A stretch of DNA of 64,000 nucleotides from Candidatus Hydrogenedentota bacterium (GCA_013359265.1 JABWCD010000005.1:1-64000), one strand, 5' to 3'. Shown: positions 39,678-49,559, numbered from the stretch's first letter. The notes: generated by a model not told the origin, from the sequence alone. Numbers and translations are program-made.

Positions 39678-39760
39678 ACAGTTCGGAGGCTTTACAGTCC
39701 TTTGTTTACAATGACTTATGCGGGAAATGGCGCTGGCGCGCCGTGGAGGGGGCCCACGAA

Positions 39761-39798
39761 CCACGACAATTCGTGGGTGCGGCCACGAATTGTCGTGG
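39761..39798. terminator. Perfect 16-bp hairpin after the sigma-54 activator gene
   Basis: CCACGACAATTCGTGG and CCACGAATTGTCGTGG are exact complements separated by GTGCGG. It starts 14 bases after the activator stop on the minus strand. No T-run follows, so it may be a factor-aided terminator, an RNA-stability element or a binding site for a dimeric regulator such as the activator itself. Confidence 0.6.
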
Positions 39799-39811
39799 GT
39801 GAAAGTTAGAG

Positions 39812-41794
39812 CTACGTCGACACAGTGCGGCCGGTCTGACGCACGATGCCGAGTTTTTTCATGCGGCTTCGCAAAGTGTTTGGGTGCATGTTGAGCGCCG
39901 TCGCAGCGCCCTTCATTCCCTCGATGACCCAGCCCGTTTTGGCAAGTGTCCGCACGATGTGATCGCGTTCGATCTCATCGAGCGTGCCGCGCTGTTCGTG
40001 GGGCTCGATGGGGACTGTCGCAGGAAGCAGACTCTCGTCGACGGTCAGCACGGGTTCACACGAGAGGATCATCGCTCGCTCGACGAGGTGTTCGAGTTCA
40101 CGGGCGTTTCCAGGCCATGCATAGTTCTTCAGCCGCTCCATGGTGCCCGCATCGATTTCGTGAAAGTGTTTTCCCATCCGGTTCATGTATTTGGTTACAA
40201 AGTATCGCGCAAGAATGGGAATGTCGTCACGGCGCTCGCGCAGCGGAGGCAACGGGATCGGCACGACGTTCAACCGAAAATAGAGGTCCTCGCGGAACTG
40301 ACCTTCCTGTACCGCTTTCGCAAGGTTTCGGTTCGTAGCCGCAATGACTCGCACGTCTGTCGTGATGGTGTCCGTGCCGCCGACACGCTCGAACTCTCTT
40401 TCCTGAAGCACGCGCAAAAGCTTCGCCTGCACTTCGGGCGGAATGTCGCCAATCTCATCGAGAAAAATCGTTCCGCCGTTGGCAAGTTCGAAACGGCCGA
40501 TCCGGCGCGATAACGCACCGGTAAACGCCCCTTTCTCGTGTCCGAACAATTCGCTTTCCACCAGGCCCACGGACAGCGCCGCGCAATTCACTTTGATTAG
40601 TGGTCTTTCTTTGCGCCGGCTTAAGCTGTGTACAGCTCGGGCGACGAGTTCCTTACCGGTGCCGGTCTCGCCAGTGATGAGTACCGCGGCATCCGTTGGA
40701 GCTACGCGCGCAATGTCCGATACCGCTCGCCGAAATGCCGCAGATTGGCCTACCATTTCCTCGAAATTGTATTCGGCCTTGATTTCATCCTGAAGATACC
40801 TGCTTTCCAACCGTAGCGAATGCATTTTCTCTTCGGCTTCGCGCCGTTCATTCAAATCCCGCAGGATGATCGTGTACAGCATTTCGCCATTCGCGCGCCC
40901 GAAGGACACTGTTCCCTCGATAGGGAACTCCGATCCATCCATTCGGCGTGCACAAAAATGTTCCTCCGCATGAATGTATTGTTGCCGCCGCTGCGACTTG
41001 TCCGTCAGGGCCGGGAGCGTCTTGTCGATGAACTCGCGGAACGGCCCGGTCAGAAAGCGGGCGAGGGGGCTCCCCACCGCTTCGGCAGCACGGCATCCCA
41101 GTGCCGACTCCGCTGCCGCATTCAGCAGTCGAATGTGGCCGGCCGCGTCGACAGTAATGATAGCGTCCAACGCCGATGCCAGGATCGTGGCGAGCCGTTG
41201 TTCGCTTTCTACGAGCGCGCGTTCGGCACGTTTTCGTTCGAGTTCGGCGCGCGCACGGCTCGCGAACACTTTGAAGATCGCCAGGCAGCGCGGCTCCGGC
41301 GGCATCGCTTTCCGGTCGCACACGGCCAAATGCCCGAGCACGTCGTTATTGTTGTCCAACAACGGGACCCCGAGATAACTTCGAATCCCTTTTTCCGCAA
41401 GCGGTTTGTCGGCCGGAAACGATTCCGCGACGTGATCGCTGTAGAGGCACAGTCCGCCCGCCACGACCTTTTCGCAGGGGGTCCCTGTCAGGTCGAATTC
41501 GACATTGGGCACGATCGAGCCTTCGCTGGCGAACGCAAGGGTCCGCACTCGAGTTTTGGTTTCGGCGAACTCGGCAACAAACGCCATTGTCACGTCCAGC
41601 GCAACCGCAAGTTGCAGCGCCAACGCCCGGAAGAATTCGTCGCCAGTGACCGTTGCGGTCCCTTCAACTAGCGCTCGCAAGAGCGTGTCCTCGGTCGGCA
41701 GATTGTGCTCGGGGGCGGAAAGATCAACTGCGGAGGTAGCGATGGCGCGCATAACGACGTCCGCAGTGTCCGTCCCCGGTTCGATCCGCGCCAT
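39812..41794 (-). CDS. GAF-PAS sigma-54-dependent activator (FhlA/NtrC-like)
   Basis: 660 residues. Domain order: GAF (about 50-190), PAS (about 205-325), AAA+ (about 340-575) and Fis HTH (about 600-650). The AAA+ part has Walker A GETGTGKE, the GAFTGA loop near residue 422 and Walker B IFLDEIGD. The HTH ends in a [11 protein letters not shown] recognition helix. GAF and PAS would sense a small molecule or redox state; there is no receiver domain, so it is not a standard two-component regulator. The adjacent sigma-54 promoter at 39662 is its likely target. Confidence 0.93.
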   Translation of the reverse strand: MARIEPGTDTADVVMRAIATSAVDLSAPEHNLPTEDTLLRALVEGTATVTGDEFFRALALQLAVALDVTMAFVAEFAETKTRVRTLAFASEGSIVPNVEFDLTGTPCEKVVAGGLCLYSDHVAESFPADKPLAEKGIRSYLGVPLLDNNNDVLGHLAVCDRKAMPPEPRCLAIFKVFASRARAELERKRAERALVESEQRLATILASALDAIITVDAAGHIRLLNAAAESALGCRAAEAVGSPLARFLTGPFREFIDKTLPALTDKSQRRQQYIHAEEHFCARRMDGSEFPIEGTVSFGRANGEMLYTIILRDLNERREAEEKMHSLRLESRYLQDEIKAEYNFEEMVGQSAAFRRAVSDIARVAPTDAAVLITGETGTGKELVARAVHSLSRRKERPLIKVNCAALSVGLVESELFGHEKGAFTGALSRRIGRFELANGGTIFLDEIGDIPPEVQAKLLRVLQEREFERVGGTDTITTDVRVIAATNRNLAKAVQEGQFREDLYFRLNVVPIPLPPLRERRDDIPILARYFVTKYMNRMGKHFHEIDAGTMERLKNYAWPGNARELEHLVERAMILSCEPVLTVDESLLPATVPIEPHEQRGTLDEIERDHIVRTLAKTGWVIEGMKGAATALNMHPNTLRSRMKKLGIVRQTGRTVST

Positions 41795-41997
41795 ACCGGC
41801 AGTCTCCGTGCAATCGCGACTGGGCCAACCTGAAGCGAAAGAATACTATCGTATCGAACAGCAAAACAGAAGCCGAACTGCTTTCATTCCAACCACTTTG
41901 CGTGCCGGTCCTGGGGCGCGTGACCATGCCGGATGCCGGCAAGCCCCGCAATCGTGTAGACTTCCTGTGCGGACCGTCGACAGGACGCTTCGCCGCG

Positions 41998-43017
41998 ATG
42001 AATGACGAACTGCCGGGGCAATCCCGGCGCTACGTAAAGATGCAGATCGGCCACATTCAACTGTTAAAACCCCTCGCGCTCGCGCCCATGGAGGACGTGA
42101 CGGACATCCCGTTTCGCCTCGTGTGCAAGCGGCTCGGCGCGGACCTGCTGTACACCGAATTCACCAGCAGCGAGGCGCTGATCCGCGACGCGCGCAAGGC
42201 CCTCGCGAAGATACGCGTCGTCGACGAAGAGCGCCCCGTCGCGGTGCAGATTTTCGGCGGCGTCGAAACGTCCATGGAAGGCGCCGCGCAGATCGCCGAA
42301 CGCGCCAACCCCGACTTCATCGACATCAACTGCGGCTGCTGGGTGAAGAAGGTCGCCCTGCGCGAGGCGGGCGCGGGACTGCTGCGCGACCTCGGCAAAT
42401 TCGAGGCGATCGTGAAATCGGTCATCGCGGGCACGAAGCTGCCCGTGACCGTGAAAACGCGGCTCGGCTGGGACGAGAAAAGCATTGTCATCCTCGATGT
42501 CGCGCGCATGGTCGAGCAGACCGGCGCGCAGGCGCTCGCCGTACACTGCCGCACGCGCGACCAGGGCCATCGCGGCAACGCGGATTGGTCGTGGCTGGAA
42601 AAGATTAAGGGCGTCGTGTCGATTCCCATCATCGGCAACGGCGACGTGGAAACCCCGGAGGACGTAAAACGCATGTTCGAGACCGGCTGCGACGGCGTCA
42701 TGATTGGCCGCGGCGCAATCCAGAACCCGTGGATTTTCCAGCAGGCCAAATATTTCATGCAGACCGGCGACACCATGCCCGAACCTTCCATCGGCGAACG
42801 CATCGAAACCTGCCTTGGCCACCTGCGCCTCGTCGTTCAGGAGCGCGGCGAACACCGCGGCGTCGTCGAATTCCGAAAACACTACGCCGGCTACCTCAAA
42901 GGCCAGCGCAACGCCGCCAAGGTGCGGGCGGAACTGATGCACTTCCACGAATACGCACCGGTCGAGGCGCGCCTGCTCGCCTTCGCCGACGCGTGCACGA
43001 GCGAGGCCGCCGCATGA
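41998..43017 (+). CDS. dusB: tRNA-dihydrouridine synthase (DusB-like)
   Basis: About 339 residues. Dus enzymes reduce uridines in tRNA using FMN and NADPH. The TIM barrel opens with LALAPMEDVTD. The FMN-binding/catalytic segment reads DINCGCWVKKV, with the catalytic Cys followed by Trp where most Dus enzymes have Pro. The phosphate-binding IIGNGDV and MIGRGAIQNPW motifs are intact. Start is uncertain: ATG 41998 or ATG 42040; an open GTG lies at 41902. Its stop overlaps the next start (ATGA). Confidence 0.87.
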   Translation: MNDELPGQSRRYVKMQIGHIQLLKPLALAPMEDVTDIPFRLVCKRLGADLLYTEFTSSEALIRDARKALAKIRVVDEERPVAVQIFGGVETSMEGAAQIAERANPDFIDINCGCWVKKVALREAGAGLLRDLGKFEAIVKSVIAGTKLPVTVKTRLGWDEKSIVILDVARMVEQTGAQALAVHCRTRDQGHRGNADWSWLEKIKGVVSIPIIGNGDVETPEDVKRMFETGCDGVMIGRGAIQNPWIFQQAKYFMQTGDTMPEPSIGERIETCLGHLRLVVQERGEHRGVVEFRKHYAGYLKGQRNAAKVRAELMHFHEYAPVEARLLAFADACTSEAAA

Positions 43018-43712
43018 GCATCGCCGATCTCAAAAAGTCTGTCTGCGACGCAAACCTTGACCTCGTGTTTCACGGCCTCGTCAAGCTCACCTTCGGCAAC
43101 GCCAGCGCCATCGACCGCGAAGCCGGGCGCGTCGTCATCAAGCCGAGCGGCCTCGCGTACGAAAAAATGAAGCCGCGCGACATGGTCGTCGTGAACCTTG
43201 CCGGCGAGGTCGTCGAAGGCGGCCTCAAGCCCTCCGTCGATCTACCCACGCACCTCGCGCTCTACGAAGCCTTTCCATCCATCGGCGGCATCGCGCACTC
43301 GCACTCGCACTACGCAACCTGCTGGGCGCAGGCGTGCCGGCCCATTCCCTGCCTCGGCACCACGCACGCGGATTACTTCTACGGCGAAATCCCCGTAACG
43401 GAACCGCTATCGAAGGACGACGTGGGGGAGGACTACGAGCGCGCGATTGGCGCGTCCATCGTGCGCGCCTTCGCGGACCGCGACGCCCTCGAATGCCCCG
43501 GCGTGCTCGTCGCCAACCACGCGCCCTTCGCCTGGGGCGAAACCGTCGGCAAGGCAGTCGAGAATGCGCGCGTCCTCGAAGAAATCGCGCACCTCGCGCT
43601 GCACACGCTCGCGCTCAACCCGTCCCAAACGGACATCGCCGCGCATCTCCTCGACAAACACTTCTTCCGCAAACACGGCGACACCGCCTACTACGGGCAA
43701 GAAAGCTATTGA
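43014..43712 (+). CDS. araD: Class II aldolase/L-ribulose-5-phosphate 4-epimerase-like
   Basis: 232 residues. The zinc site is readable in HSHSHYA (metal His pair) and TTHADYF, with the phosphate-binding GNAS and LPTHLALY segments of the AraD/fucose-aldolase family. The length matches bacterial L-ribulose-5-phosphate 4-epimerases. It is co-translated with dusB. No arabinose operon is next to it, so the sugar is unknown; araD is a best guess within the family. Confidence 0.85.
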   Translation: MSIADLKKSVCDANLDLVFHGLVKLTFGNASAIDREAGRVVIKPSGLAYEKMKPRDMVVVNLAGEVVEGGLKPSVDLPTHLALYEAFPSIGGIAHSHSHYATCWAQACRPIPCLGTTHADYFYGEIPVTEPLSKDDVGEDYERAIGASIVRAFADRDALECPGVLVANHAPFAWGETVGKAVENARVLEEIAHLALHTLALNPSQTDIAAHLLDKHFFRKHGDTAYYGQESY

Positions 43713-43740
43713 TTGACTAACGGTATTGGCGGCGTGAATA

Positions 43741-43962
43741 TCAACGGACTCTTACTTTCTCAACCACCGCCAACACATCCTCCTTGAAGCTTTCCGGCGC
43801 TTCGACGCAACCCCATCCCAACGTAGTCTGAAAAAGACCGTCGTATGCCGAGTCGTGGTATGAGCGAATGATGTGGGGAAGGCCCCGCGATTCGAGGAGT
43901 TGGCCAACGATTTGGGCCTGAAACTCATTTTCAAGTTCGGCAATGTGGATTGTGCGATCCAT
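43741..43962 (-). CDS. DUF2007-like small signalling protein
   Basis: 73 residues with a perfect AAGGAG ribosome site 5 bases before ATG. The sequence ELENEFQAQIVGQLLESRGLP matches the DUF2007 fold (a short GlnB-like domain thought to relay signals), followed by SYHDSAYDGLF. Function of the family is undefined. The longer open frame upstream has different composition and is not part of it. Confidence 0.78.
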   Translation of the reverse strand: MDRTIHIAELENEFQAQIVGQLLESRGLPHIIRSYHDSAYDGLFQTTLGWGCVEAPESFKEDVLAVVEKVRVR

Positions 43963-44474
43963 GTCCGCTCCTTCTGTGCCCCAAAGGGCGTGCGTCGAAT
44001 CCGAATCCGCCACGGACCATAATACACCCGCTTCAGTACGCGCTCGCGATCCATCGAGGCACTCCAAGACACTTCGCGCAAATACAAGACGTCGATTGCC
44101 CGCGCGGAGCGCTTTGAAGTGCGCCCCGATAGCGGCGCCTTTCTTCGCCCAGGGTCCAAATGTCGCCACTTCAAGTGCAGCTGACCTGGGCGCAAGACAC
44201 CCTTTACCCGCACTATTTGCCAACCGCTTGCGCCTAGTCCCGCAGACCCGAATTGCGCCGGCACTGCAACGCGCCGCACAGTGAAGTGAGTGGGGCGACA
44301 GGTGGATATTGGTTGTATTTTCGCGTATAGCGTTCGACGAGGCAAAGCGGAGCTTTTCAAGAGCGCGTTACGAAGTGGAAACTTCGGAACGAGTCGAACG
44401 GGTGAATCGACTCCCGATTACGAGTGACGACCATGAGCACGAGCACGAACGGACAGCTAGCGATTGAGACTGGC
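43963..44474. other. Intergenic region with repeats
   Basis: About 510 bases, no credible gene. The right half carries a CGTT...AACG hairpin repeat (44366-44391), a GATTACGAG word and a GAGCACGAGCACGAA stretch (44415-44455), families seen elsewhere in the window. Confidence 0.5.
44341..44455. repeat. Dispersed repeat related to the 63-kb repeats
   Basis: GGCAAAGCGGAGCTTTTCAA and the hairpin CGTTACGAAG-TGGAAA-CTTCGGAACG (44366-44391) match by eye the blocks at 63280-63300 and 63451-63476. The stem differs in sequence but keeps pairing, so the structure is conserved more than the bases. Confidence 0.65.
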
Positions 44475-45998
44475 CTATTTGGGCACGAGCAGCATGGCGT
44501 CGGCGCGGAGGAAGCGGTGGAGTCCGACGACGGTGAATTCGGCGTTGAGGTAGTCGACGAAGGCGTCTTCGGGATTGGCGTTGGTGCAGAGGTACCAGAG
44601 GGCGGCGGGTTTGCGGTCACGGACGAAGGCGCGCATCGCGTCGATGTGTTCGGCTTTGCCGGCGACGCGTTCGGGGCGGAGCGTTGACCCGAAGCGTTGG
44701 AGGTAGTAGTCGAACACGAAGGGCAGGTGCGAGTACACAACGAGCGCCGCGTCGGGATAGTTCGTTTCGTTCGCCTTTACGACGGCGACGGCCTCGCGGA
44801 GCTGGTCTTTGTGCGGCGCGGTGTAGTAGCCGGACGCGAGGGTCCGCGCGCAACACGCGAGGAGAATGACGGCGCACATACCGGCAACGACGGGCCGCGG
44901 AAACGGGGACCGCGCGAGTCCGCGCGCGACGAGCATGTAGACAATCGGCAGGGAGATGATGAGGTTGCGGTGCGTGAACACGGACGCAGAGACGGCGGAT
45001 TTCACATACGCGATCAGGAAGGGGAGCAGCAGCCACGCGAGCAGCACGGCGGCGCGGGGGCGTTGCGCGCGCGGCGTATCGCCGTCCTTGTTTCCTTTCG
45101 GCGTGACGAGGTCGTGCATGAGCGCGAGGACCATCAGTAGAAACGCGACGGCGGTCACCAGCGGCGCGAATGGCTGGCCGGTTTGTCCGTGGTTAAACAG
45201 CGATTCAACGTACTGCCACAACGAGACGGCGATGTTTGCATCGGGCGGCGGGTTCTGCGGCCCTTCGCTTTGGTGCGTGAGGTGCCACGCCATGTACGGC
45301 AGCCACGGTGCGAACGCGAGCGCCGTCGCCGCGTAGAACCCGGTCGCGCGGACGAGGCCGAAGCGGTTGCGCGCGAGGAGCGCGAATGTCGTCATGCCGT
45401 GGAGCGCCACGAACAGGAGCCCGAAGTAGTGCAAGTACGCGGCGCAGACCGATGCGGCGAAATAGACCGTCAATGCGGCGCGTGGCGCTCGCCGGCCCTC
45501 GCGCCACGCGGGATAGACGTAGGTCCACGCGAGGACAGCGGCGAGGACGCTGCACAGCAGCAGCGCATACGGCCGCGCTTCCTGCGCGAAGTAGAGCGGA
45601 AACATGAGGAACGCGGCGAAACCCGACGACAACAGTCCTTCGATGTCGCCATACACGCGCGCGGCGGCGAGATAGATGAGCGGAATCGCCGCGATCCCCG
45701 CCAGCGCGGACGGAAGGCGCAACGCCCACTCGGCTGTGCCGAAGAGGACGGCGGCGGCGCGCAGTACGAATCCGTACAGCGGCGGGTACATGTTCCACGC
45801 GATGTCGCCGCTCCAAACGCCCGCGAGGGTCGGCTGCGTGGCGGTGTGCCAACTGCACACCTCGTCGAACCAGAGCGACTGGTTCGACAGGCCGTACAGG
45901 CGCATCGCCGCGCCGGTCAGCGTAATGGCGGCCAGGCAGACCAGGACGACTGGACCCGGCCGTTGTGCGGTGAAAGAGCGAAACATCGCCGAAAACAT
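44475..45998 (-). CDS. Membrane glycosyltransferase of GT39/ArnT type
   Basis: 507 residues, about ten to twelve transmembrane helices. These enzymes move a sugar from a polyprenyl-phosphate donor to an acceptor outside the inner membrane. The first large loop has the hallmark acidic pair in SLWFDEVCSW, and the second region NMYPPLYGF is also family-typical. A C-terminal soluble domain of about 110 residues follows the last helix. Start 45998 (ATG) or 45986. The acceptor (lipid A, protein or exopolysaccharide) is unknown. Confidence 0.83.
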   Translation of the reverse strand: MFSAMFRSFTAQRPGPVVLVCLAAITLTGAAMRLYGLSNQSLWFDEVCSWHTATQPTLAGVWSGDIAWNMYPPLYGFVLRAAAVLFGTAEWALRLPSALAGIAAIPLIYLAAARVYGDIEGLLSSGFAAFLMFPLYFAQEARPYALLLCSVLAAVLAWTYVYPAWREGRRAPRAALTVYFAASVCAAYLHYFGLLFVALHGMTTFALLARNRFGLVRATGFYAATALAFAPWLPYMAWHLTHQSEGPQNPPPDANIAVSLWQYVESLFNHGQTGQPFAPLVTAVAFLLMVLALMHDLVTPKGNKDGDTPRAQRPRAAVLLAWLLLPFLIAYVKSAVSASVFTHRNLIISLPIVYMLVARGLARSPFPRPVVAGMCAVILLACCARTLASGYYTAPHKDQLREAVAVVKANETNYPDAALVVYSHLPFVFDYYLQRFGSTLRPERVAGKAEHIDAMRAFVRDRKPAALWYLCTNANPEDAFVDYLNAEFTVVGLHRFLRADAMLLVPK

Positions 45999-46034
45999 AG
46001 CACACGGGCGGGTTTCCGGTCGGGGCAGCCCGCT

Positions 46035-46064
46035 TTGGCGTCGCGGCGCCGAGCTGAGTAGAAT
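46035..46064 (+). promoter_or_regulatory. Promoter for hemE
   Basis: TTGGCG (46035-46040), 18-base spacer, TAGAAT (46059-46064). Four and five bases match consensus. Start is expected near 46071, about 20 bases before the chosen GTG. Confidence 0.5.
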
Positions 46065-46091
46065 GGCGCGCCGTCGTTGGAGTCAAAGCCG

Positions 46092-47141
46092 GTGACCATG
46101 CACCCATCCGCACAGAGCAATCATTTGCTGCTTCGCGCCGCCCGCGGCGAGCGCACGGAGCGAACGCCGATTTGGCTGATGCGCCAGGCGGGACGCACCG
46201 ACCCGGAGTACAACAAGGTCAAAGAAGAATCGGGCCTGCCGTTGCACGATCTGTTCCGTCACCCGGAACTGGCCGCGCGGATTTCGTTGCTGCCCCAGCG
46301 GTTCGGCGTGGACGCGATCATCTACTTCCAGGACATCCTCACGCCGCTCACGCCGATGGGCGCGGAGTTCGTGTTCGCACCGGGGCCGATGTTGGTCCAG
46401 GGAATTCGCGACTCGGTCGATTTGGACCGGCTGCACACGTTTGACGTGGCGGACGAGTTGCCGTTCATCGCGGAAACGTTTCGCCTTGTGCGCGCGTCGT
46501 TGGACGGCACATTGCCGGTGCTCGGCTTCGCGGGCGCGCCGTTGACGTTGCTCGTATTCATCATCGAGGAAGGAAGCTTTGGGTCGCGCGCGGACAAATC
46601 CATCGTGTTCCTGCGCGATTACCCCGACGTTGCGCGGCGGTTGCTCGACAAGCTGACCGAGATGACGATCGATTATTTGAAGCTGCAGATAGGCGCCGGG
46701 GCGGACGCAGTGCAGGTGTTCGAGTCCGCGGCAAACATGCTGACGCCCGCGCAGTACGAAGCCTGGGCGTTGCCGTATCAGCAGCGCATATTCGACGCGT
46801 TAAAGGGTGCCGCGCCGACCATCGTGTTCGCGCGCGATTGGGCGGACGCGGGCCAATTGGCGCGTTCGGGCGCGGACATCCTGAGTCTCAGCGAAAAACT
46901 GCGCATCGCCGACGTGCGCGCGACGTTAGGCGCTGAGCAGGTCGTGCAGGGAAACCTGGACAATCGCATTCTTGTGAACGGCACAGAGGATCAAATTGCC
47001 GAAGCCGCGCGCGCATGCGTCGCCGAAGGCGGGCACCGAGGTCACATTTTTAATCTGAGTCATGGGCTATTGCGGGAAACGCCGTTCGAGAACGTGATGC
47101 ATCTCATAGAAGTTGTTAAGGCGTGCCGCGCGGATTCGTAG
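46092..47141 (+). CDS. hemE: Uroporphyrinogen decarboxylase
   Basis: 349 residues. HemE removes four carboxyls from uroporphyrinogen III in heme synthesis. The signature WLMRQAGR is present near residue 28, the catalytic Asp lies in YFQDILTP, and the C-terminal family block is HIFNLSHGLLRETP. GTG 46092 has GGAG 9 bases upstream; ATG 46098 is the alternative. No other heme genes are adjacent. Confidence 0.95.
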   Translation: MTMHPSAQSNHLLLRAARGERTERTPIWLMRQAGRTDPEYNKVKEESGLPLHDLFRHPELAARISLLPQRFGVDAIIYFQDILTPLTPMGAEFVFAPGPMLVQGIRDSVDLDRLHTFDVADELPFIAETFRLVRASLDGTLPVLGFAGAPLTLLVFIIEEGSFGSRADKSIVFLRDYPDVARRLLDKLTEMTIDYLKLQIGAGADAVQVFESAANMLTPAQYEAWALPYQQRIFDALKGAAPTIVFARDWADAGQLARSGADILSLSEKLRIADVRATLGAEQVVQGNLDNRILVNGTEDQIAEAARACVAEGGHRGHIFNLSHGLLRETPFENVMHLIEVVKACRADS

Positions 47142-47152
47142 GCGTTGTGCGG

Positions 47153-48685
47153 TCACTTTCGTTGGCGCGCGAGAATCCATTCGAGTATGCGCCGTACACG
47201 CGGCGTGATGCGCGTGCGATTGTACTGGTCCGCGGCGCGTTTCACGATCTCCGCGCGCGTCGGGTACGGATGAATGACGTTGGCCAGTTTGCCGAGGCCG
47301 ATATTGTTGGTCATGGCGACGGTCAATTCGGAGATGATGTCGCCCGCGCCGCGCGCGACCAATGTAGCGCCGGCGATCCGATCGCTGCCGCGAGCGAGAT
47401 GTACCTTTAGCAAGCCGGCGGTTTCGTCGTCGGTGATTGCGCGATCAATCTGCTTCATCTCGACGCGAATCGTATCGATGTCGATGTTCCGTCGCTGGGC
47501 ATCGCGTTCATTGAGACCTACGTGCGCGACTTCGGGATCGGTGTACGTACACCATGGAATCGTGAGCGCGCTGGCGCGCTTCTTCGGCAGAAAGCCGAAG
47601 AGCGCGTTCTGGATGACGATTCGCGCGGCCGCGTCCGCCGCGTGCGTGAACTTGTGCTGCATGCACACGTCGCCCGCGGCGAAGATACGCGGGTTCGTCG
47701 TGCGCAAGTGATCGTTCACAACGACGCCGCTTCGCGGATCGAACTCGACGCCGGCGGCGTCCAGGCCGAGTTCCTCGACGTTTGGAACTCGTCCGGTGCA
47801 TACCAGGACCGCGTCCGACTCGACAGCGCGTTGCGCCGCCGCGCCGGTGACCTGCGCGATCGAACCTGCGTCACCCTTCTCGATGCGCTCGACCGTTGCT
47901 TCATACACAATGCGCACGCCATCGCGCCGCAGGGCATCCTCGACGATCGTCGCGGCGTCTGCGTCTTCGCGCGGAAGGATTTGCGGCCCGGCTTCCACCA
48001 GCGTAACCGCGCTCCCCAACCGTTGGAATGCCTGGGCGAGTTCGCAGCCTATGGGACCTCCGCCGATGACGAGCATGCGCGGCGGAAGGTGTGTCAGGTT
48101 GAACACGGTTTCATTGGTCAGGTAACCGCACTCCGCGAGTCCGGGAATGCGCGGGACGGAGGCGCGCGCGCCACTTGCGATCACGGCCCGGTGGAACTGA
48201 AGCTTCGTGCCTTCAACGTCCAATGTATTCGCGGAGTCGAACTTCGCGTGGCCAAGGAAAACGTCCACCCCGAGTTTGCGGAACCGTTCCGCCGAATCGT
48301 GCTGGCTGATGGCGCCGCGAACCGCGCGCACGCGTGTCATGACCTCGGTGAAATCGACGTTCACGTCGCCGGTAAACGCGACCTCTGTGCCGCGCGCTTT
48401 CCGCAGGTCCGCTGCAACGCGCGCCGCGTGCAACAAGGTTTTCGACGGTACGCAACCCGTGACCAGGCAGTCGCCGCCCATCAGGTGCCGCTCGATGAGG
48501 GCGACTTTCGCGCCGAGCCCCGCCGCCCCGGCGGCGCAGACCAATCCGGCCGTGCCCGCTCCGATGACGACGAGGTTGTATCGTCCGGACGGGGTTGGGT
48601 TTGTCCAGTCCGGCGGATGCACGTTCTGTACGAGACGCGCATTGTGCGCGTCCATCGGCGGAATTTCGACGGGCCGTCGACTCAT
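47153..48685 (-). CDS. Mercuric-reductase-like flavoprotein disulfide oxidoreductase
   Basis: 510 residues. It has the FAD motif VVIGAGTAGLVCA, the redox-active pair Cys73-x4-Cys78 in GGDCLVTGCVPSK, an NAD(P) motif VIGGGPIGCELA and a dimerisation domain ending near the C-terminus. The C-terminal vicinal Cys pair of true mercuric reductases is absent, so mercury reduction is unlikely. It is coupled (ATGA) to the TVP38-type gene upstream, a pairing common in bacteria. The physiological thiol substrate is unknown. Confidence 0.9.
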   Translation of the reverse strand: MSRRPVEIPPMDAHNARLVQNVHPPDWTNPTPSGRYNLVVIGAGTAGLVCAAGAAGLGAKVALIERHLMGGDCLVTGCVPSKTLLHAARVAADLRKARGTEVAFTGDVNVDFTEVMTRVRAVRGAISQHDSAERFRKLGVDVFLGHAKFDSANTLDVEGTKLQFHRAVIASGARASVPRIPGLAECGYLTNETVFNLTHLPPRMLVIGGGPIGCELAQAFQRLGSAVTLVEAGPQILPREDADAATIVEDALRRDGVRIVYEATVERIEKGDAGSIAQVTGAAAQRAVESDAVLVCTGRVPNVEELGLDAAGVEFDPRSGVVVNDHLRTTNPRIFAAGDVCMQHKFTHAADAAARIVIQNALFGFLPKKRASALTIPWCTYTDPEVAHVGLNERDAQRRNIDIDTIRVEMKQIDRAITDDETAGLLKVHLARGSDRIAGATLVARGAGDIISELTVAMTNNIGLGKLANVIHPYPTRAEIVKRAADQYNRTRITPRVRRILEWILARQRK

Positions 48686-49434
48686 TCGTCGTCGTCGTCG
48701 GGCGAAGCGATGGCGCTCTTCAGCGCCCGTCGCGCAACGCGCGCGATGTAAACCGAAACCGCTATGGTGGCCACGAGTCCTAGCGCGTAAAGGACCCACT
48801 CTGCCGTGCCGCGCTCCCGTTGAGCGCCACCCAACGCGGCGTCGCCCAACAACGCGCCGATGAACACGTAGAGGACCGTGGCGGGCAACATCCCCACGGC
48901 GGACGCGAACACGTAGTCGCGCAACGAGACGTGCGTGAGGCCAAACGCATAGTTGATTAGGTTGTATGGAAAGACAGGCGAAAGACGGACCAATCCGACG
49001 ATTTTCCATCCGTCCTGTGCAACAGCCTTGTCTATAGAATTGAAGGCCGGGTACCGCGCGATGTGCGCCGCGACGGTTTCGCGAGCGACGTAACGGCCTA
49101 TGAGGAAAGCGGCGGTGGCCCCGAGTGTGGACGAAATGGAGACAGTGATACTGCCGATGACAACGCCGAACAGCGCGCCCGCGCCCAGCGTCAGGATGAA
49201 CCCCGGCACAAACAACACCGTGGCCACGATATACGCCGCGCCGAGTGCGATGGGGCCCCAGATGCCGATGCCGCGCACCCAGAGCAGGAAGCGGTTCATC
49301 CAGTCCGTAACGGGAAGGAAGCGGCTCGCTACGGCCAGCGCAACGACGAGCAGGACGAAGACCAAAGGTCTGATCCAGTCGCGCTTCCGACCGCGTGCGG
49401 CGCGGGTGGATGTGGCGCTGTGCCGGGCGTTCAT
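48682..49434 (-). CDS. TVP38/TMEM64 (VTT) family membrane protein
   Basis: 250 residues with about five to six transmembrane or re-entrant helices. The VTT core is seen as FVPGFILTLGAGALFG and the later LVRLSPVFPYNLINYAFG with its Gly/Pro-rich re-entrant loop. The fold is shared with DedA proteins, thought to move lipids or ions. Its stop overlaps the start of the flavoprotein gene. The Asp/Glu tail (SPDDDDE) is unusual but short. Confidence 0.9.
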   Translation of the reverse strand: MNARHSATSTRAARGRKRDWIRPLVFVLLVVALAVASRFLPVTDWMNRFLLWVRGIGIWGPIALGAAYIVATVLFVPGFILTLGAGALFGVVIGSITVSISSTLGATAAFLIGRYVARETVAAHIARYPAFNSIDKAVAQDGWKIVGLVRLSPVFPYNLINYAFGLTHVSLRDYVFASAVGMLPATVLYVFIGALLGDAALGGAQRERGTAEWVLYALGLVATIAVSVYIARVARRALKSAIASPDDDDE

Positions 49435-49494
49435 GGTTTACGATTATGTCAGTTTGTGTCGTGGCGCTTCACCCCGGCGCCGTCGATCGTGCAC

Positions 49495-49523
49495 TTGACG
49501 CTACCGCCGGCCGTCCCTACACT
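49495..49523 (+). promoter_or_regulatory. Strong sigma-70-type promoter
   Basis: TTGACG (49495-49500), 17-base spacer, TACACT (49518-49523). Best housekeeping promoter seen in the window. Start near 49530, followed by AGGAGG and the entericidin-like gene. Confidence 0.7.
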
Positions 49524-49559
49524 ATGTTTCTTTCCACCCAATAGATAGGAGGTTTGGTC

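Noticed and set aside
47522-48751. 409-residue plus-strand open frame
   Set aside because: Antisense of the flavoprotein gene with FAD and CxxxxC motifs.
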